From: Corythucha ciliata | Taxonomy: Eukaryota > Arthropoda > Insecta > Hemiptera > Tingidae | Reading direction: 5' to 3' | Assembly: GCA_038030265.1 (NCBI GenBank) | Contig: CM075941.1 | Location: 2,170,001-2,234,000 of the forward strand | Length of the DNA stretch: 64,000 bases | Part shown: positions 1 to 11,934 of the stretch, one piece after another | How positions within the stretch are numbered: position 1 is the first letter of the stretch | Layout of the letters: each line of letters starts with the position of its first letter | Notes under the pieces: generated by a model | Told to the model about the DNA's origin: nothing | Seen by the model: only the letters and a program-made list of their open reading frames with translations | Database searches by the model: none | Translations under genes and position numbers: made by a program

Positions 1-1152
1 CACCGCAATTTAGCACAAACTAGCCGCGGATTAGTGGGGTAACCCCCCCCCCCCACCTTACAGACAGCTTTTTTATCCTGTGAATCAGCGATGTTTCTTA
101 CTTTTTTCTCGATTTGGCGTTTTCCACAATTTTAGCTGCAAATTAACGATTTTTTCTAGCAGGGACCAGGGAATTAGCACTTAACTCAGTTTAAGCTGAA
201 AATTAGCGTTCTACTCAATATTAGCGCAAAATAGCGGTTTTTTCCAAATGTTTACGACAAATTAGCATTTTTATGTTCACCATAATCACACGCTACGGAT
301 TAACGATTTTTTCTCAGTTTTAGCCGCGAATTTCCGGGTTTTTCACTTATAGCCATAAATTGGCGCGATTTCTCAATTTTAGCCTCAAGGTTGACCGAGG
401 AAGCCACGAATTTTCTCAATTTTAGCCGTGAATTAAGTGATTTCCCTATATTTCAGCCACGAATCAGCGCTTTTTCGTAATTTTAGCAGTGTAGTAGCGT
501 TTCTAACGCGTAAGATAGCGAATTCTGCTCATTTTAACCACGAATTGGCGTTTTCCGATATTTTAAGTGCAAATTGGCCATTTTTCCATTTTTGGCAGCG
601 TTTTAACACTTTTTTTTCAATTCAGGCTGAAAATAAACCTTTCTCTTAATTTTAGCCAGAATAATTACTGATTTTCTCAATATTCGCTGAAAATTAGCGG
701 GTTCTTCTCCATTTTAGTACCCCATTAGCATTTTTAAAATTTTAACTATGGATTAGCGCTTCTTCTCAGTTCTAGCGGTGAATCAGTGTTTTTTTCTTTA
801 CTCATAGCCATGAATTTGTCATTTTTCTCAATTTCAGCCACAAAGTTGTCCTCAGAAAGCGAGATGGCGGAATTAGAAATTCTAACACACTTTATAAGCG
901 AATTTTTTCCTCAATTTTAGCTGCGTAGAAGCATTTCTACGCTGTGAATTCGCGTTTTCTCAATTTTAGTCGGGAATTAGTGATTTTCTTCTATTTCATA
1001 TCCGTGAATTAACGTTTATCCTCAACTTTAACCTCTTCACATGAATGAACCTAAAAATCCTCATTTTTCCTTATTTAAGCTTTTCGGGGGCCCCGCCTGT
1101 CAGGGGGCCCGGGGCGGTCCGCCCCCCTCAGCCCTACTTCGTTACGCTACTG
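1..1152 (+). repeat. Type A minisatellite element, partial copy (plus orientation)
   Basis: Degenerate units of about 30 bp, each with a T-tract, CTCAATTTTAGC and then CGCGAATTAGCG or a close variant. The units are not freely shuffled: the stretch from about 55 to 1,000 follows the same order as 42,590-43,700, including the rare phrases TTTCTAGCAGGGACCA and AGCCAGAATAATTACTGA. This is therefore a second copy of the element seen whole at 42,235-44,880, cut by the window edge. It ends in a GC-rich terminus. The small open frames here are array translations and not genes. Confidence 0.8.
1086..1152 (+). mobile_element. GC-rich terminus of type A element
   Basis: After the last array units the sequence becomes strongly GC-rich, with self-complementary GGGGGCCCC, GGGGGCCCGGGG and GGGCGGTCCGCCC-like blocks, and finishes in TTACGCTACTG. 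Read in reverse this is CAGTAGCGTAA, close to the CAGTGGCGTA ends common in hAT-like elements. The same GC-rich block follows the array at about 44,850. I infer one end of a mobile element; no target duplication could be assigned. Confidence 0.5.
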
Positions 1153-1839
1153 TTCCCCTAGTTTTAGCTGAGAGTTCGCGTGAGTAACCTTTAGCTATTG
1201 TATCTTACGTACGAAACTTTCGATTTTGCGGATATATTCAGCGTATTTCAGCCAGAAGGCTTGTAATTTGCCTCAATGGACCCGGAATTGCAAACTCACA
1301 AATATTTCATCTCTAAATGTTGTAATCGCACGGCTATGTGTAAGGGTTAACCCAGTAGGGGCCATCAGCTGTAGCGCAAGGCTCACCGTCACCTACCGCA
1401 CTTATACTTTCCCTACGTGAAAATGGAATTAAAAGGGCCGAAACTCGCCATTTCACTTTGATTAAGACGCGAAACTCGCAATGTCACGAATTTTCATCAA
1501 TGGTTCAGAAAAATGAGCAATTTTGTATATGTGTTGTGGGTCGTGGATGAGGGGGCTTGTCAGTCAAGGACACCCGGCCGCCGGCTAACCCGAAATCTTA
1601 AACAACAAAAAACAATTGCAAACTTATGATTTCACGGATATTTAGCCCCTGAGGCCGCGTTTATACTGTGGCGATATCGTTTCCACATCCATCTCACACA
1701 CTTCCAGTTGGTTATATCTGTCCTAGGCGCTGATAAGTTGCCTCTGTGACGTCGAATCAATGTCGTATATCTTGGGGTACCGTGGCACCCCCTAACTAGC
1801 CTAAAGATGAAAAAAATCGGGATTTTTAAGTAGATAAGA
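1153..1839. other. No gene seen; degenerate repeat debris
   Basis: This stretch has a few units such as GAAACTCGCAATGTCACGA (about 1,440-1,500) that resemble material at 12,336-12,650, and otherwise no recognisable feature. Open frames are short and show no family resemblance. Confidence 0.5.
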
Positions 1840-2815
1840 TGAGAACGAATGGCTAAATTCGCTTGTAAAATTGAGAAAAACGCTGAATCGCGGCTGAAAT
1901 TGAGAAAAATGGCTTAAATTTCTGACTGTTAATATTGAGAAAAATCGCTAGTTCACAGCTGACATTGAGACAACGCAAAATCACGAATTGTTGGGGCAAA
2001 ATCGGGACTGAAATTTAGAAAAAGCGCTAATTCGAGGGTGAAATAGGCAAAAACGCGAACTCGCGTCTAAATCAAAGTGCAGAAAAACTCAGCTAAGGTA
2101 TGAAATTATGATTTTACGGATAAAATCGAGAAAAACTCTAAAAATCGCAGAAAACGTGATATTTTACCACTAGAATAGAGAAAAAACGCTAATTCACAGC
2201 TGAAAATGATAAAACGCCAACTCGCCGATTCTGAAATTGGTGAAAAAGCGCTAATCCACGCGGGTAAAACTGAGAAAAACGCTAATTCATGGATAAAAAA
2301 AGAAAACAACGCGAGTTCGCCTCTAAAAATAGAGAAATGCGCTATTATGATAAAATGTTACATTTTGTCCGCTTTAAAAATTGGGGAAAAGTGCGAATTC
2401 ACAGAAAACGCCAACTCACGGATTCTCTGGGCTGGGACTGAAATCGAGAAAAACGTGAATTTGCGTCTAAAAGTGAAGGAAAACTTTAATCCACAACTGA
2501 GGTATGAAAAATACCAATTTTTACGGATAAAATCGAGAAAAAGCGCAATAAATCGCAGGTAAAATTAATAAATGTGGTCATTCACTGCTAAAATTGAGGG
2601 TTAAAAGGCTAATTCACAGCTGGAATTGCGGAAACGCCAACTTGCAGATTCTTGGGGAACTTCGAGAATAAAATTGAGAAAAAGCGCTTATTCAAGTGAC
2701 TACAACTGTAAAAAAAAAAACAAAAAAAAAACGCTAATTCGCGGGTAAAATTTATAAAAACACGAATTGGCGTTTAAAATGGAGAAAAGCGCTAATTTGT
2801 GGATAAAATTTGGAC
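1840..2815 (-). repeat. Type A minisatellite array (minus orientation)
   Basis: The same units as at the window start but reverse complemented, reading CGCTAATTCGCGG then CTAAAATTGAGAAAAA. Units are degenerate, with many CG sites changed to TG or CA. A poly-A tract lies near 2,710-2,730. No head or tail block is clear, so this may be an older or truncated copy. Confidence 0.8.
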
Positions 2816-3149
2816 AGAGCACTCAAACGCAAATTCACGACTCGACGTAGGCAAAACCTGCTTTCCTTGACAGTCATCCCGGATCGAGAGTAGTAAACAG
2901 TGAAACACGTCAAAACTGACTAGGCAAACACCGTCACGATTGACCAGTTGTGCGGGTATGGAAGACACGGAGTGTTTGGTAGAAGAGAGAGGCAATCTCG
3001 TGACCTTGACCTAACATTCAACTTGGATAATGAATAATAGGCCGTAGGTGGGGAAAAAATTAACCAAATCAAAAGGAAAGATCGCTTAGTCAGTGCTAAA
3101 ATTGATAAAATTGTTAATCTGCGGATGAAGTCATGAAAAATCTATTCTT
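2816..3149. other. No recognisable feature
   Basis: About 330 bp between two arrays of opposite orientation. I see no splice signals, coding frame or transposon ends that I can support. Confidence 0.4.
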
Positions 3150-3400
3150 TCTTTATTAGCGTTACCACATTTTCTCAATTCTACCGGAGGTTATAGCATC
3201 CATAACTCAATTTTAGGCGGGAATTACCATTTTTCTTAATTTTAGCAGCACATTTAGCACTTTTTTCTCTACTTTTGCCACGAATTGATGCATTTTCTCA
3301 AATATATCCGCGAATTAGCGTCCGTCCTCGTTTTAGCTGCTAATATAAGCGCTGTTTGCTTACTTTAGTTATAAATTTAAGGTTTTCTTCATTCCAGCAA
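3150..3400 (+). repeat. Type A minisatellite array (plus orientation)
   Basis: Roughly eight degenerate units with CTCAATTTTAGC and GAATTAGCG cores in the plus orientation, opposite to the array ending at 2,815. They grade into the different array type that starts near 3,480. Confidence 0.7.
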
Positions 3401-3479
3401 ACCGTTATTTTTGCACGAAAATTTCCAGGTAGAAAGCTATTAACTCGATGAAAACCAGGCGTTCAACGACGAAACTTAA

Positions 3480-3770
3480 AACGTGACACCCTTAAATCCA
3501 CCATTTAGCCATTTTTAGGGCGCGAATAGCCAGTTTTTTTGGTGCAGCAAATCATCCAGATTTTGCATTTTAACAGCATGAGTCGTCAGTTACGTCATCT
3601 GAGAGTTGCAAATGGTCAATTCGGCTATTTTTCGTGCACGAGTCGTCTGTAGTTTAGCCATTTTCAAGGCGAGGACACTCAGTTTGGCCATTTTAAAAGC
3701 AGAAATTGTATGTTTGGTCATTTTCCGGGTGCCAGTTTTGGGGCGTGATGTGCCAGTTACCTCCGTATCC
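3480..3770 (+). repeat. Type C minisatellite array
   Basis: Units of about 30 bp built on AGGGCGCGAATAGTCAGTTT followed by GGCCATTTT. The same type recurs at 7,975-8,690 and 51,630-52,495. It differs from type A in its core but shares the period and the alternation of a GAAT-containing core with a T-tract. It runs up to the truncated retrotransposon at 3,800. Confidence 0.75.
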
Positions 3771-3799
3771 CTCCAAACCAGCGGCTCATACGAACAGAA

Positions 3800-4717
3800 C
3801 ATGGACCGACCATGCCGATCATTCACGCGTTTCGATATTTGGGAGTCGTTATCATGAGGTCAGGTCTGCCCACCCAACATCTTTCATACCTCGCGCGTAC
3901 AATTCAAAGCAGTTGCAACTTCCTTCGGAGTATCTCGGGCAAGGGATGGGGACCGAACTTCCTGAAGCGCCTGCGCTATTACAGGGCGGTTTTCGTTCCG
4001 AAAATCTCATACGCATGTGCTGTCTGGTGGCCTTCGGCCCGGCCAGCCGACCGGCGGCTGGTACGTACCATACAGCGACGCTTCCTCCTGGCCACCCTTC
4101 GAGCGTACACGACCACAGCGCATCTGACCCTTCATGTAATAGCAGGTGTCCTCCCCTTGGATCTGGAACTCGACGTCCACACGGCTATCCGCGCACGAGC
4201 ACTACAAACGCATCAGCCCAATCCGCCCTGGCTTGACCCTATCCCTGCAACACTCTCAGAGGCGGACTACAAGAAGGCCTGCCACCATGCTGCCATCCAG
4301 GAGTGGCAACGTGAATGGACAACAGCAACCACAGGACGCCACACCTTCGCCATCATTCCCGATGTACAGGAGCGCTTGCGATGGAAGTGGTGCTTCCTGA
4401 GTTACCCGGCTGTGCAACTCCTCTCGGGTCACGGCTCCTTCAACGAGAAGCTCCACTTCCACCGCCGTCGAGACAGCCCTGACTGCCCATGCGGGGGCGA
4501 GGTCGAAACAGCGGAGCATGTAATTCTCCGCTGTCCGTTCTACCGTCTTCAACGAATTCGCTGGCAAATCCCCAGCAACCTCAGTAATCTCGTCGATAGC
4601 AAAACCTCGGCCCGCCGCTTTCTGTGCTTCGCCAACGCATGGTGCAGTCGGAGGGGAACAGGCCCGAACATCGTCCAAACTCAAGCGCCACCAGATACCC
4701 AGAATACCGACGACTAG
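3800..4717 (+). pseudogene. R1-like non-LTR retrotransposon, ORF2 C-terminal fragment
   Basis: An open frame of about 300 codons (ATG at 3,812) matches the region after the reverse transcriptase palm in R1-type ORF2 proteins. It opens with the FRYLGVVI segment found just past the catalytic core and ends with a cysteine/histidine cluster (CPCGG, then AEHVILRC) typical of R1-clade C-termini. The endonuclease and the YADD active site are missing, so this is a 5'-truncated copy, the usual product of incomplete target-primed reverse transcription. The frame is intact over its whole length, which suggests a fairly recent insertion. A related clade with the same C-terminal finger is possible. It would not make an active protein. 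Confidence 0.8.
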
Positions 4718-5014
4718 ACATCCGCGAACCAACACCTCCACCGACGCTCACATTCCCAACAAGTAACAGCTCACCGGTAGCAACCAGCGATCATCGTACG
4801 GGTATCTCTCCTCGCCCCTATTTTACAACCTATAAAACTCCCCACCGCCAAGCGGTCCACACCGGTAACGCACCAGCCTTGACCAGCTGGTGTGGCTGAC
4901 GGGGAGTGGAGCGAGGATAACCAGGACTTGCACGTGTCGGGTCACTTCCCGGCCGTCATGTCAGGCTTAATCCTGGTTATGTGCCTTTCAAGGCATCAAG
5001 CCAGGGCGGGAAGA
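4718..5014 (+). other. 3' untranslated region of the R1-like fragment
   Basis: This follows the stop codon without a break in composition and contains an inverted pair, ATAACCAGGA (about 4,916) and TCCTGGTTAT (about 4,971), that can form a stem. The last bases (ATCCTGGTTGGATC) already resemble the 17-bp minisatellite unit that follows, so the minisatellite may have grown out of this tail. Confidence 0.55.
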
Positions 5015-7510
5015 AGGCACAATCCTGGTTGGATCTTTGTAGTGGTTGGATCTTTGCAGTGGTTGGACCTTTGAAATGGTTGGAGTTTTGCTGTGGTTGG
5101 ATCTTTGCTGTGGTTGGATCTTTGCAGTGGTTGGACCTTTGCAGTGGTTGGACCTTTGCAGTGGTTGGGCCTTCTCTGTGGTTGGACCTTTGCAGTGGTT
5201 GGACCTTCGCTGTAGTTTGACCCTTTGCAGTGGTTGGGTTTTTGCTCTGGCTGGAGCATTGCTGTGGTTGGAACTATGCAGTGGTTGAATCTCTTCTGTG
5301 GTTGGAGCTTTGCAGTGGTTGGGTCTTTCCAGTAGTTGGACCTTTGCAGTGGTAGGACTTTCGCTGTGGTTGGACCTTTGCAGTGGTTGACCCTTTGCAA
5401 TGGTTGGACCTTTGCAGCGGTAGGACTTTCGCTGTGGTTTGGCCCTTTCGGGATCTTCGTTGCGGTTGGAGCTTTGCTGTGGTTGGACCCTTGCAGTGGT
5501 TGAACCTTTTCTGTGATTGAACCTTGGCTGTGGCTGGACCTCTGCAGTGGTTGGATCTTTGCATTGGTTGGACCTTTGTAGTGGTTGGACCTTTGTAGTG
5601 GTTGGACCTTTGCAGTGGTAGGACTCTCGCTGTGGTTTGGCCCTTTGCAATGGTTTGGTCTTCGTTATGGTTGGAGCTTTGCTGTGGTAGGACCTTCGCA
5701 GTGGTTGGACGTTTGCTGTGGTTGGAGCTTTGTTGTGGTTGGACCTTGTCTGTGGTTGGACCTTTGCAGTGGTAGGACTTTCGCTGTGGTTTGGCCCTTT
5801 GCAGTGGTTGGTTCTTCGTTGCGGTTGGAGCTTTGCAGTGGTTGGACCTTTGTAGTGGTTGGACCTTTGCAGTGGTTGGACCTTCTCTGTGGTTTGGCCC
5901 TTTGCAGTGATTATGTCTTTGCTGAGGTTGGAGCTTTGCTGAGTTTGGACGTTTGCTGTGGTTGGAGCTTTGCTGTGGTTGGAGCTTTGCTGTGGTTGGA
6001 ACTTGTCTGTGGTTGGACCTTTGCAGTGGTTGGCCCTTTGCAATGGTTGGACTCTCGCTGTGATTTGGCCCTTTGCAATGGTGGTTGGATCTTTGTAGTG
6101 GTTGGATCTTTGCAGTGGTTGGACCTTTGAAATGGTTGGAGTTTTGCTGTGGTTGGATCTTTGCTGTGGTTGGAACTTGTCTGTGGTTGGACCTTTGCAG
6201 TGGTTGGCCCTTTGCAATGGTTGGACTCTCGCTGTGATTTGGCCCTTTGCAATGGTGGTTGGATCTTTGTAGTGGTTGGATCTTTGCAGTGGTTGGACCT
6301 TTGAAATGGTTGGAGTTTTGCTGTGGTTGGATCTTTGCTGTGGTTGGACCTTTGCTGTGGTTGGACCCTTGCAGTGGTTGGACTTTTGCTGCGGTTGGAC
6401 TTTTGCAGTGGTCGAACCTTTTCTGTGATTGAACCTTGGCTGTGGCTGGACCTCTGCAGTGGTTGGATCTTTGCATTGGTTGGACCTTTGTAGTGGTTGG
6501 ACCTTTGTAGTGGTTGGACCTTTGCAGTGGTAGGACTCTCGCTGTGGTTTGGCCCTTTGCAATGGTTTGGTCTTCGTTATGGTTGGAGCTTTGCTGTGGT
6601 AGGACCTTCGCAGTGGTTGGACGTTTGCTGTGGTTGGAGCTTTGTTGTGGTTGGACCTTGTCTGTGGTTGGACCTTTGCAGTGGTAGGACTTTCGCTGTG
6701 GTTTGGCCCTTTGCAGTGGTTGGTTCTTCGTTGCGGTTGGAGCTTTGCAGTGGTTGGACCTTTGTAGTGGTTGGACCTTTGCAGTGGTTGGACCTTCTCT
6801 GTGGTTTGGCCCTTTGCAGTGATTATGTCTTTGCTGAGGTTGGAGCTTTGCTGTGTTTGGACGTTTCCTGTGGTTGGAGCTTTGCTGTGGTTGGAGCTTT
6901 GCTGTGGTTGGAACTTGTCTGTGGTTGGACCTTTGCAGTGGTTGGCCCTTTGCAATGGTTGGACTCTCGCTGTGATTTGGCCCTTTGCAATGGTGGTTGG
7001 ATCTTTGTAGTGGTTGGATCTTTGCAGTGGTTGGACCTTTGAAATGGGTGGAGTTTTGCTGTGGTTGGATCTTTGCTGTGGTTGGATCTTTGCAGTGGTT
7101 GGACCTTTGCAGTGGTTGGACCTTTGCAGTGGTTGGACCTTCGCTGTAGTTTGACCCTTTGCAGTGGTTGGGTTTTTGCTCTGGCTGGAGCATTGCTGTG
7201 GTTGGAACTATGCAGTAGTTGATTCTCTTCTGTGGTTGGAGCTTTGCAGTGGTTGGGTCTTTCCAGTGGTTGGACCTTTGCAGTGGTTGGCCCTTTGCAA
7301 TGGTTGGAGCTTTGCAGTGGTTGGACGTTTGCTGTTGTTGGTACTTAGCTGAGCTTGAATCTTTGCTGTGGTTGTATCTTTGCAGTGGTTGGGCCTTTGT
7401 AGTGGTTGGACTTTTGCAGTTGTTGGACCTTGTCTGTGGCTTGGTCCTTTGCAGTGATCAGGTCTTTGCAGTGGTTGGAGCTTTGCTGTGGTTGGAACTG
7501 GTCTGTGGTA
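5015..7510. repeat. 17-bp minisatellite with higher-order repeats
   Basis: About 145 copies of GTGGTTGGACCTTTGCA and variants in one orientation. Because 17 is not a multiple of 3, every frame cycles through the unit in 51 bp, giving a 17-residue period on either strand, and the unit lacks stop codons in most frames. This creates very long open frames on the minus strand (655 and 639 codons) and several on the plus strand. None has a start context, splice signal or family match, so I regard them as translation of satellite DNA. A segment from about 5,573 recurs at 6,485 (912-bp shift), a 174-bp shift repeat occurs at 6,067/6,241, and the block at 5,219 recurs at 7,153. Confidence 0.9.
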
Positions 7511-7874
7511 GACACTGGGTCCACTACTCACCCAGATGAAAGGGCTTCATTTAGTTTCGTCTCCGGGCTCGAATATTCTCTTCACGGTTCTGGTACTTTG
7601 GTCCCGCTCAAAATGTACCAAAGGGTGGCTGTCGCATTGCCCTCAAAAGTGGTCATAAATGAGCGTTCGGCCTTGCCATTTCGGTCAATTTTCTCAACTC
7701 CAAGGCGGACAACCGTGGTCCTCGAGGGTGGAAGCACTTACGAGTTTGCGATACGTGACCACTGCCTTTATACGTTCTTAAAAGTGTGCAAGTGGCCAAA
7801 AACGGGTGCGTCAATTCGTGTTTTGACCAAAATCTAAGCTTTTTCCGGTTTTGGGCCTTTAATGTCTGTTCAAT
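7511..7874. other. No recognisable gene
   Basis: Non-repetitive sequence after the minisatellite. An open frame on the plus strand (about 7,406-7,837) begins inside the minisatellite and has no recognisable domain. It grades into type C-like material near 7,840. Confidence 0.4.
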
Positions 7875-7974
7875 AAAACAAAAAACAGTACAATGCAATT
7901 GGAGAGGGGGGGGGCGCAACAGATTTTTATGGTACAATCGGGGGGCGTGACCGTGAAAAGGTTGAGAACCACTG
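7875..7974 (-). mobile_element. hAT-like MITE end
   Basis: The stretch ends in AAGGTTGAGAACCACTG. Read in reverse this is CAGTGGTTCTCAACCTT, an end sequence well known from hAT (Charlie-like) transposons, and it is preceded by G-runs typical of those short non-autonomous copies. The opposite end was not found, so this is a solo end or a truncated copy. Confidence 0.6.
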
Positions 7975-8690
7975 TTTTTGGGCCTTTTCAAAGCGCGAAC
8001 CGCCAGTTTTAACTATTTTATTAACAGGGCGCGTGACTACAGCTTGTTAGGGCCAATTTTACGGCGCTCACTGTCAGTATGGCCATATTTCCAGGACGTG
8101 AACAGTAGTCAGTGTGTTATTTTCAGGGCCGCGAATGGTCAGTTTGGCCGCATTTTGAGGGCTGAGAATCGCCTGTTTAGGCAACATCAAGGCGCATTAT
8201 TGTCCTTTTAAACTTTTTATGGCCCATAGTCAGTTTTGCTATTTAGAGAGCGTGAATCGTACGTCAAGCCTCGTCGAGAATGGTCTATTTTGTCCTTTTT
8301 CCATTGATCGGGCATTTTCAGGGCGCAAATTGTCAGTTAATAGACTTTTATAGGGTTTTTGAAATCAGCTTAGTCTTTTTACAGCTGCGAAATCGCCTGA
8401 TTGGTAGTTGGCAGTAAACAATTTAACTATTTTCAAGGTGCGAATCGTCATTTTGCCGTTTTTAGTGTGAAAATTGCCACTTTTGGCAAATTCACAAGAC
8501 AGGAATCATCTGTTTATGTTTTTCCTGGCCGCGTATAGTCACTTTACCTCCTTTTTTATAGGACGTAATTAATTATAGTCCGTTAAGCCAAGTCACGCAT
8601 TATCAGTTTGGCCAATTTTTGGCAGGCGAATGGTCAATTTAGCTGTTTTTACGGCGGGGATCGCGATCTTTTTGGAATTTTTAGGGTCGC
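7975..8690 (+). repeat. Type C minisatellite array
   Basis: More than 20 degenerate units of about 30 bp with the core GCGCGAATCGTCAGTTT and a following GGCCATTTT. It begins right at the hAT-like end and fades out near 8,700. Confidence 0.75.
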
Positions 8691-11577
8691 GCGAATTTTT
8701 TAGTGTTCGTAAAGTCACGATTAGAAAAAAGCTTAATTAGAACAGTAGGTACAATCTTCGTCACGAAAATTATGAATAAAGCAGATGCAGTTAACGCTAT
8801 TTATACGGTGCGAGGCGGACCCGGCAGATGTACAGGAAGTCAGTTTCACGGTTTTCAACGCATGATACTTGGGAAATAGCGTGTCCTTAAAGAATAAAAA
8901 CGCGAAAAACAAACAAGATTTTTTTTTTTCTTAACTGGTTTGATTAAGAAAACTGTACCTGTATGACTATTGTATATCTTAAGACCCCTGCATTGATGAA
9001 ACGGGGATGAATATTGCTTAATTATGTGCTGTGCAATGGCCCCATGGAACCCTGTAGGGATTTGAGTTACGTGCGTATTGTACAAACGCTAAAATAAGAC
9101 TGTTGTGGACCGCCTTTTTGCGTTTTCCAGTCAAATTTTGAACTTCTAAGAAGCTCACGTCAGCCAGCATTTTTTGTAAATAAAGTCTTCGACTCTGGAA
9201 CTGGGCGAAGTTTGTCGGTGGGGACACCAACCAACCAAACAACTACTTTACCTCACAAACTACATTATCGCTCGAAGGCGAGTTTGGGTTCTCCTCCAGA
9301 TCGAGGGGTGACTGACAATAATATTAATGAAAAAACAAAAAAAAAAAAACCAAGCGGGTGAAAAATGTTGAAAAAGGCAAATTCGAGAGCTTTCTGGTTG
9401 AAACTTGAGAGCAGTTTGTGAGGGAGTGGTGTGAAATTTTCGCTTCACGCGTCAATAGTCAAAATAATACGCCGCGCAACACTGCCAGTTCTTAACGCTT
9501 TCATTCCTTCACTTAACAGCACGACCGTTGTTTTCAATTTCTGAGAAAAAAAAAAAACGCCCAAAGACAGAGATCGGTTACGTTAATTAAGGATCGAATA
9601 GCAAATAATTAAACAAATTGTTTTAATGGAACGAGATTCAATGTACATAGAGTGTAAAAATACGTATAGGTTCGTTATTGTGGTACAAACTTTTGGTGAA
9701 AGAACAGCTGTCTTTCTGGGGCGACGAAAAAAAAAAAAATGAAAGAGAAGGGAAGGGGAGGGGTCCCTGAACAAACACAAAGTGGTTGTTCGAAATGGAA
9801 GACTTTAGAAACATCGCTTATAAGGAAAGAAAATATATGTCGACAAAAAAAAATTGTTGAGGAAAAACAAAAATCCAACAATTAACGGGGGGGGGGGGGT
9901 TGTAAAAATATCGAGTTTTCCTATTCTCCTCCCATCACAGTGAGCAGATCCAATCCATCAATACCCCAAGAAAGGACAAGTGCACTCCGAATGACTCATT
10001 TTGGTGTAGACGTATACAGAGACGAGCAGAACTCATCAAATCCGGTTCCGGTTGATCTCAAAAGCAGCTGCACGATGGTCGAAAACGTGTTTATCGATCC
10101 AATGGGAAAGAAATTACGCAGCGCAATTCCTCACTCTTTTATTCTCGTGTATCCATTATAAAACAGAAAATGCCCAATAATATTACTCCATATAACGTGC
10201 GATCACCCGAGGTTCCCCATGTTTTGAACGTCGAATTTTCGTATAAAAAACTAGTAAAGCCTGTTGAAATATTTATATTACCCCAAAAGGAATAACGAAG
10301 TGGCAATTAAAATGAAAGATTTTAAAATATTTCCTTCCACTTTCTCGTACTTATCAGGAATAAAGACCAACAATTAAAATCCACTTTTTTTTCTTAAACG
10401 TCTCCGCCGATTCACAAATTGGCAGTAAAAAATGTGTTCTTTCGTTAGCGTCACAGTTAAATTGGCAGTTACAAGACTTTTATAGCTTTTGTCTCGCTAA
10501 AGTGAAGTCTTTTTCTTTTTTGATTATGTCCGATACTTTTCGTTGACCTTAAAATGACCTTTTCCCACCCTTCGTTGGCATTATAACTCGATTGGACAAA
10601 CAGAGAGAGCAAGAGAAGAAAACATAACGTTGTGTATACGAGCACTCTCAATTTCAAGCAAAACATTCGCGTCAAAATTTTGTTCAAATGAGTTATTTTG
10701 CCCAGTTTACTCGTTTTTTTTTTTTTTTTGCGTCGCCTAAACGCCGCCCAACAAGGGCATGTGTGTACAGTTCCTTCATAAAATTGTATGAATGATATAA
10801 TAAAACTGGCAGATGTCGCGTGGTCACGCTTCATCAACCCAGTTAGAGTTTTGCTGGGATGCAACGAAGGAACAAGCTGCAGTATTAGAGAAAGAGAGGG
10901 AATAAAAGGAATGAGACCGCATAAACCATCCTGTACGGCAACAAAAGCTGTCTTATTTATGAACCAGGGGAGGGAAAAAAGGAGGGAAAAAAAGAGAAAA
11001 AAAGTCGCCTTATAATAAAACGATGAAATGGCGCAATCAGTTTTCTGAAACCGTCATGCCAATTCATTTAACACGCGCCATTTTTGTGCATTTTCGTTAT
11101 TGCGTGAAGTAATACTTTATAGCTTTTACCACTATGTCACTTTCAGTACAGAGGTGCTCTATTTGAATTAAAATGAGTGCTGAATTGCTTGATAATAAGG
11201 AATTGTGAATTTTTGTCGAATAAGGCTTCAGAGTAGGTACTCATTTCGACATTTTTCGTTGTTGGGGTGTGCCTTTTTTAAGTGTAATGATAAGCAGTAG
11301 CCCAAAGGTCTAAAGGTCCACACCTTACGGTCGAAGATGGAATTGACACATCAGTGCAACCGACCTCCGGAAAATTGTGACTAAGACCTGCCAAAATCTG
11401 TCATTCTCCCCTGTATTTTAACACAGAAATACGCTACGACCTTAAATTGGCTACAATGATTAGCCTAAACGGCCCTAAAACTGATATTGTGTACTTTGGT
11501 CTCCTATGTGATGAATCTAGGGCCCGTAAAAAAAGGAAATCACTGTCAAGCAGTGCGATAAACACTGTTCTCTCGCT
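8691..11577. other. Apparently single-copy DNA, no gene recognised
   Basis: AT-rich sequence with homopolymer runs but none of the array units found elsewhere. Short open frames on both strands have no recognisable domains. One weak exon candidate is listed separately. Because this lies about 40 kb upstream of the TET exon it could belong to the same gene as intron or 5' exons, but nothing here shows it. Confidence 0.4.
9939..10161 (+). other. Weak candidate coding exon
   Basis: A pyrimidine-rich stretch (about 9,917-9,936) ends in CACAG, which would make an acceptable 3' splice site, and about 73 codons follow without a stop. The residue composition is protein-like, less biased than the array translations around it. 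I recognise no family, see no convincing donor before the stop, and the open length is near what chance allows. Treat it as a lead only. Confidence 0.15.
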
Positions 11578-11660
11578 CAGTGCCGGCTTTAGGCGTTTGG
11601 CGCCCCCCGCCGGGCGAATCTTTCACCGGCGCCCACGTGAAGTCACAATTCATAATAAAG
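11578..11660 (+). mobile_element. Array-associated element end, second type
   Basis: It starts CAGTGCCGGCTTTAGGC and continues into GCGCCCCC, GGGCGAATCTTTCACC and a GTGAAGT phrase before type A units begin. A degraded version of the same sequence lies at about 56,078-56,150 (GGGCCGGCCTTGA, then GGGCGGATCTTTCACC), also directly before type A units in the same orientation. A shared sequence at the edge of two separate arrays points to an element boundary. Confidence 0.5.
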
Positions 11661-11689
11661 CCGCGATATGGCGTTTTTTCCCCCCATTT

Positions 11690-11930
11690 TAACCACAAAT
11701 TAGCATTTTTTTTTCTACACTTCAGCGATTTTTCTCTATTGCATCACTGAATCAGCTGTTTTTCTCTTTTTTAGCGGTGAATAAGCGATTTGTCTGCGAA
11801 TTTTCTCAACGTTTACCATAAATTAGCGGTTTTTTTCCTAATTAGCCATAAAATTGCCTCCGGAAACGACTGCTTGTCATATTCTCAATTTTCTGTGAAT
11901 TAACAAATTTTCCCAAATTAACCCCCCCGA
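11690..11930 (+). repeat. Type A minisatellite array (plus orientation)
   Basis: About eight type A units following the element end at 11,578. They grade directly into the 20-bp array at 11,935. Confidence 0.7.
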
Positions 11931-11934
11931 AATT

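Noticed and set aside
1..1152. CRISPR-like array
   Set aside because: Units of about 30 bp lack unique spacers between exact repeats, are degenerate, and the genome is eukaryotic.
4988..7193. Open frames of 655 and 639 codons in the minisatellite
   Set aside because: They simply read the 17-bp unit; all frames are open and no start, intron or protein family supports coding.
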